Source of the DNA: CAIUPE01 sp046092445
Lineage (GTDB): Bacteria; Pseudomonadota; Alphaproteobacteria; Rhizobiales; Beijerinckiaceae
Reading direction: 5' to 3'
Assembly (NCBI GenBank): GCA_046092445.1
Contig: JBJTDR010000112.1
Span: forward strand, 1 to 64,000
Length of the DNA stretch: 64,000 nucleotides
Below, in pieces: positions 26,666 to 35,678 of this stretch. The number at the start of each line of letters is the position of its first letter. The stretch's first letter is position 1. Below the pieces are notes generated by a model. The model was given only the letters and a program-made list of their open reading frames with translations. It did no database searches and was not told where the DNA came from. The translations under genes were made by a program, and so were the position numbers.

Positions 26666-27592
26666 ATGCTCACTACCTCTGCAGAAGGCGTCTTTCCTAT
26701 CGCGCCCACCCCATTCTTGCCGGACGGTCGTGTGGATAATTTCAGCACTGACAGACTGATCGATCATTATCTGCAGGCAGGCGCGGACGGCATCACAATC
26801 CTCGGCATTATGGGCGAAGCGCCAAAACTCGATCAGAGCGAAGCAATGGCTTTTGCAGAGCGCTGCATTGTCCGTGCCCAACACCTGCCCTTCATCGTCG
26901 GTGTTTCTGCCCCCGGTTTTGCTGCCATGCGTACACTAGCTCGGTCCGTCATGGATAAAGGCGCCGCTGGCGTGATGATCGCACCACCGCCCTCTTTGCG
27001 AACAGATGACCAGATTGTCACCTATTATGCACAGGCAGTTGAAGCCATTGGCGCTGATATTCCCTTCGTCATTCAGGATTATCCACTAACCATCGGCGTT
27101 ATCATGACACCGGGAGTTATACGCCAAATCATCATGGATAACCCCTCCTGCGTTATGCTCAAACACGAAGATTGGCCCGGGTTGGAAAAAATTTCAACAC
27201 TTCGCAAATACGAAACCGATGGTTCTCTGCGCCATGTCTCGATTCTCACTGGCAACGGTGGCTTATTCCTCGACTTCGAGATGGAACGTGGGGCTGATGG
27301 TGCCATGACAGGTTATGCATTTCCAGAATTATTGATCAAGCTTGTCAAGCTCTCAAGAGCCGGAAAACGCGAACAGGCGCATGATCTATTTGATGCTCAC
27401 TTGCCGCTATTGCGGTACGAGCAGCAACAAGGGATTGGTCTTGCAGTAAGAAAATATACGCTCATGCGTCGGAGTATTCTGACGTCCGATACACAGCGAA
27501 AACCATACACAGGACTAACTGCGACTGCAAAAGCGGAAGTTGACTACCTTCTGTCCCGACTAACCCGCCAAGATCCTGTTGCAAAACTGTAA
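26666..27592 (+). CDS. Dihydrodipicolinate synthase (DapA) family lyase/dehydratase
   Basis: A 308-residue class I aldolase barrel. The Schiff-base lysine is Lys166 in VMLKHEDWPG and the partner tyrosine is Tyr139 in IQDYPL. The TPF and GITILGIMGEAPKL segments correspond to the GTTGE loop of DapA, but with MGE in place of the TGE of lysine biosynthesis, which suggests a catabolic member (2-keto-3-deoxy sugar acid or hydroxyproline-type substrates). CTGGAG precedes the ATG. It converges tail to tail with hydroxypyruvate isomerase (four bases apart) in a region of sugar-acid genes. Confidence 0.85.
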   Translation: MLTTSAEGVFPIAPTPFLPDGRVDNFSTDRLIDHYLQAGADGITILGIMGEAPKLDQSEAMAFAERCIVRAQHLPFIVGVSAPGFAAMRTLARSVMDKGAAGVMIAPPPSLRTDDQIVTYYAQAVEAIGADIPFVIQDYPLTIGVIMTPGVIRQIIMDNPSCVMLKHEDWPGLEKISTLRKYETDGSLRHVSILTGNGGLFLDFEMERGADGAMTGYAFPELLIKLVKLSRAGKREQAHDLFDAHLPLLRYEQQQGIGLAVRKYTLMRRSILTSDTQRKPYTGLTATAKAEVDYLLSRLTRQDPVAKL

Positions 27593-27596
27593 TCAT

Positions 27597-28370
27597 CTAC
27601 CGACGGTAAGGTGCGAACCAACCAAGGCCGTCCCGTGTTCCTGCACGGGGGTTATACTCGCAACCGACAAACCCCGAATAACTCAATCGATCCAACTCCT
27701 CGAATATAAACACATCATTAAGTTCTTCTGTCGTCGGCTCATGCCGGGATGGTACGCTTGCAATTTGAACATGGCCAGTGAGCGGCATAAGTTCTCGTAG
27801 CGCCATCGTCACATCACCATGGATGATCTGGCGATGATAAACATCAAATTGTAATTTCACATTTGGTAACGCGAGTTCTCCAATTAATGCAGTTGCCATA
27901 TTGAAATCATTCATGAAATATCGGGGCATGTTTCGTCCATTTATTGGCTCGAGAAGCACGTCGATACCGTACTTGCTGCACTCTCCTGCGGCATAAACAA
28001 CGTTTTCACGATAGACTTTCGATGCATCGGGCCTGTCAGGCTCCATCAAACCGCTCATCATATGAAGGCGTTTTGCGCCCGTTGCTGAAGCATAGATCAA
28101 TGCTCTTGCAACTCCGTCGCGAAACTCAATTTCGCGACCCGGTATGGCCGCCAGTCCTCGCTCACCTTTCGTCCAATCCCCGGGTGGCATATTGAACAGC
28201 GCCTGAGTCAATCCATGAACCTCAAGACGTCGCGCAATTTTATCGGGATCAAAATCGTAGGGAAACAAGTATTCAACTGCCTGAAATCCGGCATCAGCTG
28301 CCGCACCGAAACGATCGAGAAACGTCCATTCCGTGAACATCATGGATAGATTGGCTGCAAAACGAAGCAT
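27597..28370 (-). CDS. hyi: Hydroxypyruvate isomerase
   Basis: Interconverts hydroxypyruvate and tartronate semialdehyde in the glyoxylate branch. The 257-residue barrel begins MLRFAANLSMMFTEW, a very characteristic Hyi start, and continues with FDRFGAAADAGFQAVEYLFPYDFD in a slightly varied form. The metal glutamate is in DVLLEPINGRNMPRYF and the late one in GFVGCEYNPRAGT. With glycolate oxidase at 7-11 kb and isocitrate lyase at 36 kb the genome handles glyoxylate by several routes. No glyoxylate carboligase gene is in the window. Confidence 0.93.
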   Translation of the reverse strand: MLRFAANLSMMFTEWTFLDRFGAAADAGFQAVEYLFPYDFDPDKIARRLEVHGLTQALFNMPPGDWTKGERGLAAIPGREIEFRDGVARALIYASATGAKRLHMMSGLMEPDRPDASKVYRENVVYAAGECSKYGIDVLLEPINGRNMPRYFMNDFNMATALIGELALPNVKLQFDVYHRQIIHGDVTMALRELMPLTGHVQIASVPSRHEPTTEELNDVFIFEELDRLSYSGFVGCEYNPRAGTRDGLGWFAPYRR

Positions 28371-28569
28371 AGATTTCTCCTTAAATCCAAATTAGGAGCG
28401 CAAGCGAGAACAGCACGAAACTCGCGGTCCCATTAAACGGCTTACCCTAACAGGAGTGAAAGCATTCGCCTCCGGGAAGATCAACTGAACCACTCGATTT
28501 GAGCTTGTCATCAAACTTGGTTGCACTCAAGATGTGAGTGACGAAGTAATATTGATCAGGAAATATCTC

Positions 28570-29571
28570 ATGCGACTCGTGCAATTCACGGATAATGGAG
28601 GTCAGCGTCGGGTTGGAGTTCCTTCTCCCGACGGAAGGATACTGACAATTGTTGAGCAGGCGGACTCGACTTACGGGCTCGCTATTGAAGCTATTGGGGC
28701 AAATATTGCTCTCGGCACATTGATTGTCTCGCGTCTTGGTACCGAAACCGTCGATTATAACGCCATCATCGATGAAAAGCGTATTCTCCTTCCTATTGAT
28801 CATCGAGAACCGAGCCGCATTATTGTAACGGGAACAGGCCTAACTCATTTGGGCAGCGCCGATACTCGCGATAAAATGCACAAGACAGTCGCCGAAGCCG
28901 ATGAGAGTTCGCTGACCGATTCTATGAAGATGTTTCGCGCGGGTCTTGCGGGAGGCAAACCTTCCATCGGGAACGTGGGTACAGAACCAGAGTGGTTTTA
29001 TAAGGGAACCGGTGCATTTCTCGCCAAACCAGAACAACCACTTATCAGCCCAGCATTTGCCGAAGATGCCGGTGAAGAGCCGGAACTAACTGGGCTTTAT
29101 GTTATTGGACCAGACGGCACACCGTTCCGTCTTGGTTTTGCAATTGGTAACGAATTCTCTGACCACATCACTGAGCGAAAAAACTATTTGTTGTTGGCAC
29201 ATTCGAAATTACGGCAAAGTTCATTTGGGCCAGAACTATTGCTTGGCGCACCGCCAGCCGATATTCGTGGAACAAGCAGGATCAGGCGTGGTAATGATGT
29301 TATATTCGAAAAGCCATTTCTCACAGGCGAAGCAAATATGTCTCACACCATTGCTAATCTTGAGCATCATCACTTCAAATATTCGGGACACCGCGTTCCT
29401 GGCGATATTCATATTCATTATTTTGGCACGGCGACACTCTCCTTCGCGGAAGGTATTAGTGCCAAAGCGGGCGATGTTTTCGAGATTGAAGCGACTGGAT
29501 TCGGTCGCGCGCTTCGAAATTCTCTCAGTTTAGCAAATCCCGAAGGAGTTATCGCTGTTCGTTCCCTCTAA
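28570..29571 (+). CDS. GguC/AraD1-like protein of the fumarylacetoacetate hydrolase superfamily
   Basis: 333 residues when started at ATG 28570, where AGGAA lies eight bases upstream; an in-frame start at 28534 has no such site. The text matches the GguC/AraD1 group (MRLVQFTDNGGQRRVGV, then VTGTGLTHLGSADTRDKMH, EWFYKGTG, and AIGNEFSDHITERKNYLLLAHSKLR). The fold is that of fumarylacetoacetate hydrolases and the group is associated with sugar transport and with 2-keto-3-deoxy-pentonate metabolism, for example beside L-arabinose genes in Agrobacterium. The DapA-family protein, SMP-30 lactonase and SDR nearby fit a sugar-acid pathway. The exact reaction is not established by sequence. Confidence 0.8.
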   Translation: MRLVQFTDNGGQRRVGVPSPDGRILTIVEQADSTYGLAIEAIGANIALGTLIVSRLGTETVDYNAIIDEKRILLPIDHREPSRIIVTGTGLTHLGSADTRDKMHKTVAEADESSLTDSMKMFRAGLAGGKPSIGNVGTEPEWFYKGTGAFLAKPEQPLISPAFAEDAGEEPELTGLYVIGPDGTPFRLGFAIGNEFSDHITERKNYLLLAHSKLRQSSFGPELLLGAPPADIRGTSRIRRGNDVIFEKPFLTGEANMSHTIANLEHHHFKYSGHRVPGDIHIHYFGTATLSFAEGISAKAGDVFEIEATGFGRALRNSLSLANPEGVIAVRSL

Positions 29572-29663
29572 CGAAAGCGACCTGGTTTCTTTTTGGACGG
29601 CATTTCGAGCCACGCATCTACCACTCATTGCTTTACTCTTTTGACTCGGTTAGGTCATCCCTC

Positions 29664-30362
29664 ATGGAGTTAGCGTCGTTTCAATTCTTACCTGTGCTGC
29701 AGATTCTTTGGATTGATCTCCTTCTTTCGGGAGACAATGCAATCATTATTGCCCTGGCGTGTAGGGCTCTACCGCCTCGGCAAAAGCGCATTGGAATGGT
29801 TTTAGGTGCTAGTGTTGCAATCGGTCTGCGTTTGGCCTTCACGTTTATTGTGGTCCAACTACTTGAAATCTCGTTCATTAAACTTGTTGGTGGTGCTCTA
29901 CTCATCTGGATTGCGGTTCGTTTAATCCTTGATGAGAGCAGCAGCGACCACGATACAATCCCCGCGCCCGAGAAACTTTGGCATGCGGTGCGAACCATTG
30001 CGATTGCAGATCTTGTGATGAGCCTCGACAACGTTGTGGCAATCGCGGCCGTTGCTGACGGTGATTTTTCTTTAATCGTGTTTGGTGTCCTCTTGTCGAT
30101 TCCTCTGATTATTGGTGGCTCGACATTATTGCTTGCCCTGATTTCGCGCTACCCGCTGCTTGTTTGGCTAGGGGCCGGCCTCCTCGGTTGGGTTGCTGGA
30201 AAAATGGCTGTCAGCGATCCCTGGCTTAGAACGATTACGGCCCAAGAAACGATCAAGGCTGTTGAGCTGCCGGTTTCAATCGCAGGTGTCGTTGTTGTGC
30301 TTGTTTTGACCTGGATCATTCGTGGGTCAACTCTGAGAAAACAGGGTCAATCGATCGACTGA
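29664..30362 (+). CDS. TerC family integral membrane protein (YjbE-like)
   Basis: 232 residues from the ATG at 29664, preferred over a TTG at 29628. Seven hydrophobic segments are seen. The family's acidic intramembrane motifs are present: WIDLLLSGDNAIIIALACR near the start, and IADLVMSLDNVVAIAAVA near residue 120. TerC/YjbE proteins are linked with metal (manganese, calcium) export and metalation of secreted enzymes. Many relatives are preceded by a yybP-ykoY manganese riboswitch; none is evident in the 92 nt upstream here. Confidence 0.88.
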   Translation: MELASFQFLPVLQILWIDLLLSGDNAIIIALACRALPPRQKRIGMVLGASVAIGLRLAFTFIVVQLLEISFIKLVGGALLIWIAVRLILDESSSDHDTIPAPEKLWHAVRTIAIADLVMSLDNVVAIAAVADGDFSLIVFGVLLSIPLIIGGSTLLLALISRYPLLVWLGAGLLGWVAGKMAVSDPWLRTITAQETIKAVELPVSIAGVVVVLVLTWIIRGSTLRKQGQSID

Positions 30363-30455
30363 TAATTTAAGGGCTCGGTTGATCTGTATCAGCGACCTGA
30401 GAGTTCTGATCGTCCACTCTCCCCCTTCCCGATGGCAAGAAAGGGAGTTTAAGAC

Positions 30456-30668
30456 ATGAATACAAACATGGGGCCTATTGACCGTGCCGTTAGGGTCGTT
30501 CTCGGGTTGATTTTGATTGCATTTGCAATCCCGATTGGTGTTCCGGCGACGGAGTGGGGCTGGATCGGATGGATCGGAATTGTACCAATCCTCACGGCGC
30601 TTGTCGGATTTTGTCCGCTATATGCTTTGTTGGGAACTTCAACGTCCGAGCAAAAACGGGCCATGTGA
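30456..30668 (+). CDS. DUF2892 (YgaP-type) inner-membrane protein
   Basis: 70 residues with two transmembrane segments and the family start MNTNMGPIDRAVRVVLGLIL, then PILTALVGFCPLYALLG with the usual conserved cysteine. Relatives are the membrane anchor of rhodanese YgaP or stand alone, with no known reaction. An AAGGGAG site precedes the ATG. A strong hairpin (30681-30718) follows directly, so the gene is the end of its transcript. Confidence 0.88.
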   Translation: MNTNMGPIDRAVRVVLGLILIAFAIPIGVPATEWGWIGWIGIVPILTALVGFCPLYALLGTSTSEQKRAM

Positions 30669-30680
30669 GTTTAGAAGTTA

Positions 30681-30718
30681 ACTGTCCCGCGACAAAACAG
30701 ACGCGGGACAGTAGTTTT
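30681..30718. terminator. Hairpin terminator between DUF2892 gene and lactonase gene
   Basis: ACTGTCCCGCG at 30681-30691 pairs perfectly with CGCGGGACAGT at 30702-30712 around a 10-nt loop, followed by AGTTTT. It sits 12 nt after the DUF2892 stop and 10 nt before the convergent lactonase stop, so it could serve both strands, although the T run is short. Confidence 0.7.
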
Positions 30719-30728
30719 CTGCGACAAA

Positions 30729-31661
30729 TCAAAATGTCTTAGCGCCTCGGGTTAGCGTAAAGTATGAATATAGAGAAGTCGTCCCACAGATATAAAGTCT
30801 GCTTCGATGGCGGCCCCCAAAACAAACATTAGCTACAATTTCTGGAACATTAACTTTCGCGATCATGGTGCCATCCGGATCGTAAACATGCACACCATCG
30901 CCCGCGGAAGTCCAAATACGGCCATCTTCGTCCACGCGAAATCCGTCAAAAAGACCATTTGTACAGGTTGCAAACAGCTTACCATTCTTGAGTTTGGCAC
31001 CATCAACATCGAACACACGCATATGCCGTGGGCCATTTTCAACATGAGTTGCGCCTGTATCAACGATGTAGAGCTTTTTTTCATCTGGCGAAAAAGCGAG
31101 ACCGTTTGGCCTGACAAAATCAGTTGCTACCTGCGTTATTACTCCGGTTTTGCCATCAATACGGTAAACGTGGCATCCGCCAATTTCACTTTCGGCGCGC
31201 TCGCCTTCATAGTCCCAATCAATTCCATAAGCGGGATCGGTAAACCAAATAGACCCATCGGACTTTACAACGGCATCGTTGGGCGAATTAAAACGTTTGC
31301 CTTCAAAACGATCAGCGAGAATGGTGATGGATCCATCAATCTCAGTTCTTGATACTCGTCGCCCGAGATGTTCGCAGCTGATTAACCGCCCTTGCCGATC
31401 AACGGTATGACCGTTTGTATTATTGGAAGGCGACCGGAACACAGACACGTTTCCGTCCGTCTCATCATAACGCATAATTCGATTATTCGGTATATCGGAC
31501 CAGATCAGATAGCGCCCGGCCGGAAAATATGCGGGACCTTCAGCCCAACGGCAACCGACATAAAGACGCTCCAACTTGGCCGTACCATTGAACAATCCCG
31601 CTGCACGCTTATCGAGCACTTCAAAGGGTGTCGGAAGAATATCATCATATGGTCCACTCAT
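30729..31661 (-). CDS. SMP-30/gluconolactonase family lactonase
   Basis: A six-bladed beta-propeller hydrolase of 310 residues that opens sugar lactones. Propeller metal-ligand segments are visible: WAEGPAYFPAGRYLIWSDIP with the first glutamate near residue 38, RFNSPNDAVVKSDGSIWFTDP with the asparagine, and RPNGLAFSPDEKKLYIVDTG with the Asn-Gly/Asp region. An in-frame start exists at 31724, but it overlaps the upstream SDR gene; GAGGAG lies seven bases before the ATG at 31661, so MSGPYDDILP is preferred. It follows the SDR by 55 nt, giving a dehydrogenase-lactonase pair for oxidation of an aldose or aldonate. Confidence 0.88.
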   Translation of the reverse strand: MSGPYDDILPTPFEVLDKRAAGLFNGTAKLERLYVGCRWAEGPAYFPAGRYLIWSDIPNNRIMRYDETDGNVSVFRSPSNNTNGHTVDRQGRLISCEHLGRRVSRTEIDGSITILADRFEGKRFNSPNDAVVKSDGSIWFTDPAYGIDWDYEGERAESEIGGCHVYRIDGKTGVITQVATDFVRPNGLAFSPDEKKLYIVDTGATHVENGPRHMRVFDVDGAKLKNGKLFATCTNGLFDGFRVDEDGRIWTSAGDGVHVYDPDGTMIAKVNVPEIVANVCFGGRHRSRLYICGTTSLYSYFTLTRGAKTF

Positions 31662-31716
31662 TCGCATTCTCCTCGGTTTCGCTCTTGAACTCAATATCTG
31701 GTTTACCTCAATTGTC

Positions 31717-32484
31717 CTAGACACTGGCAGTCAAACCACCATCAACCATCAAAATGTGGCCATTCACAAAATTTGAAGCGCTGGACGACAGAAAGATTGC
31801 AGCTCCCACTAATTCTTCGACATCACCCCAACGGCCCGCAGGCGTCCGATTGCAAAGCCAATCACAGAAGTCCTTGTTCTCCAACAACGCTTTATTGAGC
31901 TCGGTCACAAAATAACCTGGTGCAATCGCGTTTACCTGAATGCCATGTCTGGCCCATTCGGCACATAAGCCCTTCGTCATCATCTTAACGGCACCCTTCG
32001 TTGATGTGTAGGGTACGATCGTCGGCCGTCCAAGTTCACTTTGGACCGAGCCAATATTGACAATCTTTCCGCGTTTACGAGGAATCATCCGTTGTCCAAC
32101 TGAACGTGCAACAAAGAAAACGCTATTGACATTCGTCTTGAAAATCTCGTGCCATGCCTCGTCTGTGAATTCTACCGCGGCACCGCGATGTTGTTTTCCG
32201 GCGTTATTGATCAGAATATCAATCGGACCTATGTTCTCTTCAACTGCGGATACAGCACTTTCAACCGCCTGCGAGTCAGATACGTCAAAGGCTGAAATAG
32301 ATATGGCCAAACCCTCATCGATCAGGCCTTTCGCTGAAGCATTTAACTTGTTGATATCCCGTCCATTCAGAACGACATGCGCTCCCGCGCGGGCTAGACC
32401 CGTTGCCATTGCAAGGCCGAGGCCTTGACTCGATCCGGTGACAAGAGCCAGACGTCCGGAAAGGTCAAATAAAGTCAATGACAT
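31717..32484 (-). CDS. SDR family oxidoreductase, gluconate 5-dehydrogenase-like
   Basis: 255 residues from the ATG at 32484; an upstream in-frame start at 32583 adds 33 poorly conserved residues. It has the cofactor motif TGSSQGLGLAMATG, the NNAG motif, and the catalytic Ser/Tyr-x3-Lys (NIGSVQSELG... then YTSTKGAVK). The FDLSGRLALVTGSSQGLG start is typical of gluconate 5-dehydrogenase and 2-dehydro-3-deoxygluconate dehydrogenase types. With the SMP-30 lactonase just downstream, oxidation of a sugar or sugar acid is likely. Confidence 0.87.
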   Translation of the reverse strand: MSLTLFDLSGRLALVTGSSQGLGLAMATGLARAGAHVVLNGRDINKLNASAKGLIDEGLAISISAFDVSDSQAVESAVSAVEENIGPIDILINNAGKQHRGAAVEFTDEAWHEIFKTNVNSVFFVARSVGQRMIPRKRGKIVNIGSVQSELGRPTIVPYTSTKGAVKMMTKGLCAEWARHGIQVNAIAPGYFVTELNKALLENKDFCDWLCNRTPAGRWGDVEELVGAAIFLSSSASNFVNGHILMVDGGLTASV

Positions 32485-32637
32485 GAGCTTTGATCTTCTG
32501 AGTTTGAAACGTGATGATATCGTAGCTTGATCTAGAAATTCATAACCTGCAAGTATCGCCCTGTTCATCTTGTGGCGGCACATTCCTGACGGGTTTTATA
32601 AATGCAACAACCAGACAAATGAGATAGCGGAAACTGG

Positions 32638-33744
32638 ATGGTGACAGACATTGATACCATTATTATCGGAGCGGGCGTGGTGGGCCTTGCGGCTGCGCGT
32701 GCGGTTGCGCTCTCCGGACGCTCCGTGATCGTGATTGAAGCTACCGAAGCCATTGGAACAGAAACATCGTCTCGCAATAGCGAGGTGATTCATGCAGGTC
32801 TGTATTATCCGGAGGGAAGCCTCAAAGCCCAACTCTGTGTTGCAGGTCGAAAGCTACTTTATGGCTTCTGCGACGATCACCATGTTCCCTATCGTCGCTG
32901 TGGAAAGTTAATCGTCGCTAACGACTCTTCTGAACTATCGACGATCGAAGGTGTTCATCAAAAGGGCTTGGTGAACGGAGTTGAGGAGCTTGTCGTTATC
33001 TCTGGAGAGCTTGCTCAACGCATGGAGCCAGCACTATCTTGTATTGCTGCACTGCACTCGCCTTCAACCGGGATTCTCGATAGCCACGCCTTCATGCTCG
33101 CTCTTCAGGGAGATGCCGAAGATCATGGAGCAATGATTGCCTTCAATACTCCGTTTCAATTCGCTGATGTCGGCGGCAACGCTATTTCGGTTCAAACTGG
33201 AGGTGCAGACCCGATGCGCCTCAATTGCGGATCACTAATCAATTGCGCTGGCCTACATGCGTCGACAGCGGCCCAATCAATGATCGGACTTGATCGTGCC
33301 TTCGTGCCACAGACACGATATGCGAAAGGGAATTACTTCAATTTGATCGGCAGAGCACCTTTCAGCAGATTGATTTATCCAGTTCCTCACACGCATGGTC
33401 TCGGCGTCCATTTAACACTTGATCTTGCAGGACAAGCACGTTTCGGACCAGATGTTGAATGGATTGATTCCATCGAATACGATGTTGATTCCAAACGCGC
33501 CAAAGGGTTTGACGCTGCTATTCGTCGTTATTGGCCCGGGTTACCCGATAATGCACTTTTTCCAGGCTATTCAGGCATTCGCCCTAAAATCTCTGGGCCT
33601 CATGATCCGGCTCCGGATTTCAGGATTGATGGTCCGGAAATTCATGGCGTGAAAGGTCTCGTCAATCTGTTCGGAATTGAAAGCCCGGGACTAACAGCCT
33701 CGCTTGCCATCGCGGACGAAATTATTACACGGATTGATGTTTAA
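32638..33744 (+). CDS. FAD-dependent oxidoreductase of the L-2-hydroxyglutarate dehydrogenase (LhgO) type
   Basis: 368 residues of the DAO superfamily. The FAD-binding TIIIGAGVVGLAAARAVA starts at residue 8; SSRNSEVIHAGLYYPEGSLKA near 45-63 is a strong marker of the LhgO/YgaF group; and the C-terminal FGIESPGLTASLAIADEI completes the flavin site. Members oxidise L-2-hydroxyglutarate or similar 2-hydroxyacids and give electrons to quinone. It is divergent from the SDR gene, and no partner gene is evident, so the substrate is inferred only from the family. Confidence 0.87.
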   Translation: MVTDIDTIIIGAGVVGLAAARAVALSGRSVIVIEATEAIGTETSSRNSEVIHAGLYYPEGSLKAQLCVAGRKLLYGFCDDHHVPYRRCGKLIVANDSSELSTIEGVHQKGLVNGVEELVVISGELAQRMEPALSCIAALHSPSTGILDSHAFMLALQGDAEDHGAMIAFNTPFQFADVGGNAISVQTGGADPMRLNCGSLINCAGLHASTAAQSMIGLDRAFVPQTRYAKGNYFNLIGRAPFSRLIYPVPHTHGLGVHLTLDLAGQARFGPDVEWIDSIEYDVDSKRAKGFDAAIRRYWPGLPDNALFPGYSGIRPKISGPHDPAPDFRIDGPEIHGVKGLVNLFGIESPGLTASLAIADEIITRIDV

Positions 33745-33835
33745 GCCGTCAGATCGAGGGTTCTTGCAATTGTGATACTCTCAATCTAAAAGCAATTTGT
33801 TGCATTGCAACATAAGCTAATGCGGAGGATGAAAA

Positions 33836-35329
33836 TTGAAACAACTTCAATCGCTTGTATGTCTTTTTTTAACTCTAGGCCTTCTCACCGGAAGCGTTGC
33901 GTTTGCGTCTGCCGCCCCTCGAAATGATGTAATTATAGGCGTCCGGCTTGAGCCTCCCCACCTTGATCCGACCGCGGGAGCGGCGGCTGCGATTGGTGAG
34001 GTTGGTTATGCAAATATTTTTGAGGGACTCACGCGGATTGATCGTAACGGCGAGGTGAAGCCCGCACTTGCTTCATCATGGGATATATCACCGGACGGAA
34101 AAAATTACGTGTTTTATCTCAGAAAAGGTGCTTTATTTCATGATGGAACCCCGTTTTCGGCTGAATCCGTCAAATTTTCGTTCGATCGTGCCCGTGGTGA
34201 TGCGAGTGTGAACCCTCAAAAGGTGCTTTTTGAACCGATCGAGTCCATCGAGGTTAACGATCCGGCGACGCTCACCATCAGACTAAAGCGGCCAACTGGG
34301 GCGTTTTTGTTTAATCTTGGATGGCCTGCCGCTGTCATTGTTTCGGCTGTAAGTGCCGAGAATAACAAGACAAATCCGATTGGTACGGGGCCGTTTATCT
34401 TCAAGAACTGGATTCGGGGTGCGAGTGTCGAGCTCCAGCGCAATCCGGCTTATTGGGGAAAACCTGTTGCACTCGAGCGGGCTACCATCAAATTTATTGC
34501 TGATTCTTCAGCAGCTTACACGTCTTTGATGGCGGGGGATATCGATGCTTTCCCGATTTACCCGGCGCCCGAGAACCTCGACCAGTTCCGTTCTGATCCA
34601 AGATTTAAAGTAGTTATCGGGAATACAGAAGGTAAAACCATTCTTGCGATCAATAATGGCAAGGCACCGCTGAATGATCTTCGGGTTCGTCAAGCATTGG
34701 CTTATGCTGTTGATCGAAAGGCGATTATTGATGGTGCGATGTTCGGTATCGGACAACCGATCGGGTCGCATTATTCGCCAACTACCCCAGGTTATATTGA
34801 TCTGACAGGCCGGTATCCTTATGATCCGGCTCAAGCAAAAAGACTTTTACTTGAAGCAGGGCTTCCTGAAGATTTCAAATTGAAACTTGTTCTACCTCCG
34901 CCAGAATATGCACGTCGTGGAGGAGAGATCATTGCGTCTCAGCTGAAACAAGTAGGTATTGATGTAGAAATAATTCCTGTTGAATGGGCTCAATGGTTAT
35001 CGGATATTTTTAAAGGCCGGAACTATGATCTGACGATTATTTCACATGTAGAGCCATTTGATCTCGATATCTATGCACGAGATGATTATTACTTTGATTA
35101 TCACAGCCCGGCGTATGAGGCTGTTATAACAGAGCTTTCGGCGACGACTGATCAGAAAAAGCGCCTTGAACTCATTGAAAAGGCTCAGAAAATTCTTTCC
35201 GAGGACTGTGTCAATGTGTTCCTTTTCCTCCTGCCGAAGAGTGGCGTCTGGAACGCTAATCTCACGGGATTGTGGGAGAACGTACCCATTCCGGTCAATG
35301 ATTTGACGGAAATACAGTGGAAAAAATAA
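33836..35329 (+). CDS. Orphan ABC transporter substrate-binding protein, family 5 (peptide/nickel type)
   Basis: 497 residues with a clear secretion signal (LVCLFLTLGLLTGSVAFASA). The family 5 core follows: EPPHLDPTAGAAAAIGEVGYANIFEGLTR is the usual opening, then WDISPDGKNYVFYLRKGALFHDG and a later RVRQALAYAVDRKAI. The start is TTG at 33836, seven bases after GGAGG; an ATG at 33829 is out of frame. Binding proteins of this family collect oligopeptides, nickel, glutathione or oligosaccharides. No permease or ATPase genes follow, which is unusual because they normally lie directly downstream. Confidence 0.9.
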   Translation: MKQLQSLVCLFLTLGLLTGSVAFASAAPRNDVIIGVRLEPPHLDPTAGAAAAIGEVGYANIFEGLTRIDRNGEVKPALASSWDISPDGKNYVFYLRKGALFHDGTPFSAESVKFSFDRARGDASVNPQKVLFEPIESIEVNDPATLTIRLKRPTGAFLFNLGWPAAVIVSAVSAENNKTNPIGTGPFIFKNWIRGASVELQRNPAYWGKPVALERATIKFIADSSAAYTSLMAGDIDAFPIYPAPENLDQFRSDPRFKVVIGNTEGKTILAINNGKAPLNDLRVRQALAYAVDRKAIIDGAMFGIGQPIGSHYSPTTPGYIDLTGRYPYDPAQAKRLLLEAGLPEDFKLKLVLPPPEYARRGGEIIASQLKQVGIDVEIIPVEWAQWLSDIFKGRNYDLTIISHVEPFDLDIYARDDYYFDYHSPAYEAVITELSATTDQKKRLELIEKAQKILSEDCVNVFLFLLPKSGVWNANLTGLWENVPIPVNDLTEIQWKK

Positions 35330-35335
35330 GCCATC

Positions 35336-35386
35336 TGTTCCAGTTAACTGGTACAAACACTGGAACATGCGACCCGATCCGGATCG
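35336..35386. repeat. Stacked palindromes between convergent genes
   Basis: TGTTCCAGT (35336-35344) is mirrored by ACTGGAACA (35359-35367). Nested in it is the perfect palindrome CCAGTTAACTGG (35340-35351), and a second, CGATCCGGATCG, is at 35375-35386. The block sits between the convergent binding-protein gene and the small gene after aceA. It may terminate transcription on both sides, though no T tract is present. Confidence 0.6.
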
Positions 35387-35419
35387 CATATCGATTGTGT
35401 GACCAGTTTGGGCGAAAAA

Positions 35420-35650
35420 TCACTTCTGCTTGACAACAATCGGCATCAACAGGTCCCCCCAATAGCCGCCTTCGGCGTGGTGTCGGGCTGTTCGCTGCAG
35501 TTCGACGGACAGTCCGGTTTCAACCGCTTTCATGACCGCCTGGTTCAGCCGGTGTAGATCGTTTGCCAGCATCCGGATGGCGCTCTTCTGGGCATCATCC
35601 ATTTCGGATGTCATCGTCTCGGTTCGCTCTTTCACATGTGTTCGTGCCAT
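35420..35650 (-). CDS. Small conserved hypothetical protein downstream of aceA
   Basis: 76 residues starting MARTHVKERTE, with ribosome site GGAGG six bases upstream. The middle (IRMLANDLHRLNQAVMKAVETG) is a predicted amphipathic helix and the end has HHAEGGYWGDLLMPIV. Similar short proteins lie behind isocitrate lyase in other rhizobia, to my knowledge with no assigned function. It starts 28 nt after the aceA stop and is probably cotranscribed. The same frame extends open upstream into aceA, but that part is a shadow. Confidence 0.75.
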   Translation of the reverse strand: MARTHVKERTETMTSEMDDAQKSAIRMLANDLHRLNQAVMKAVETGLSVELQRTARHHAEGGYWGDLLMPIVVKQK

Positions 35651-35678
35651 TGAAGCCTCCGTTTGAAAATAGGGCCGC

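Noticed and set aside
29572..29663. Possible yybP-ykoY manganese riboswitch before the TerC-family gene
   Set aside because: Expected for relatives, but the conserved core could not be found in this short leader.
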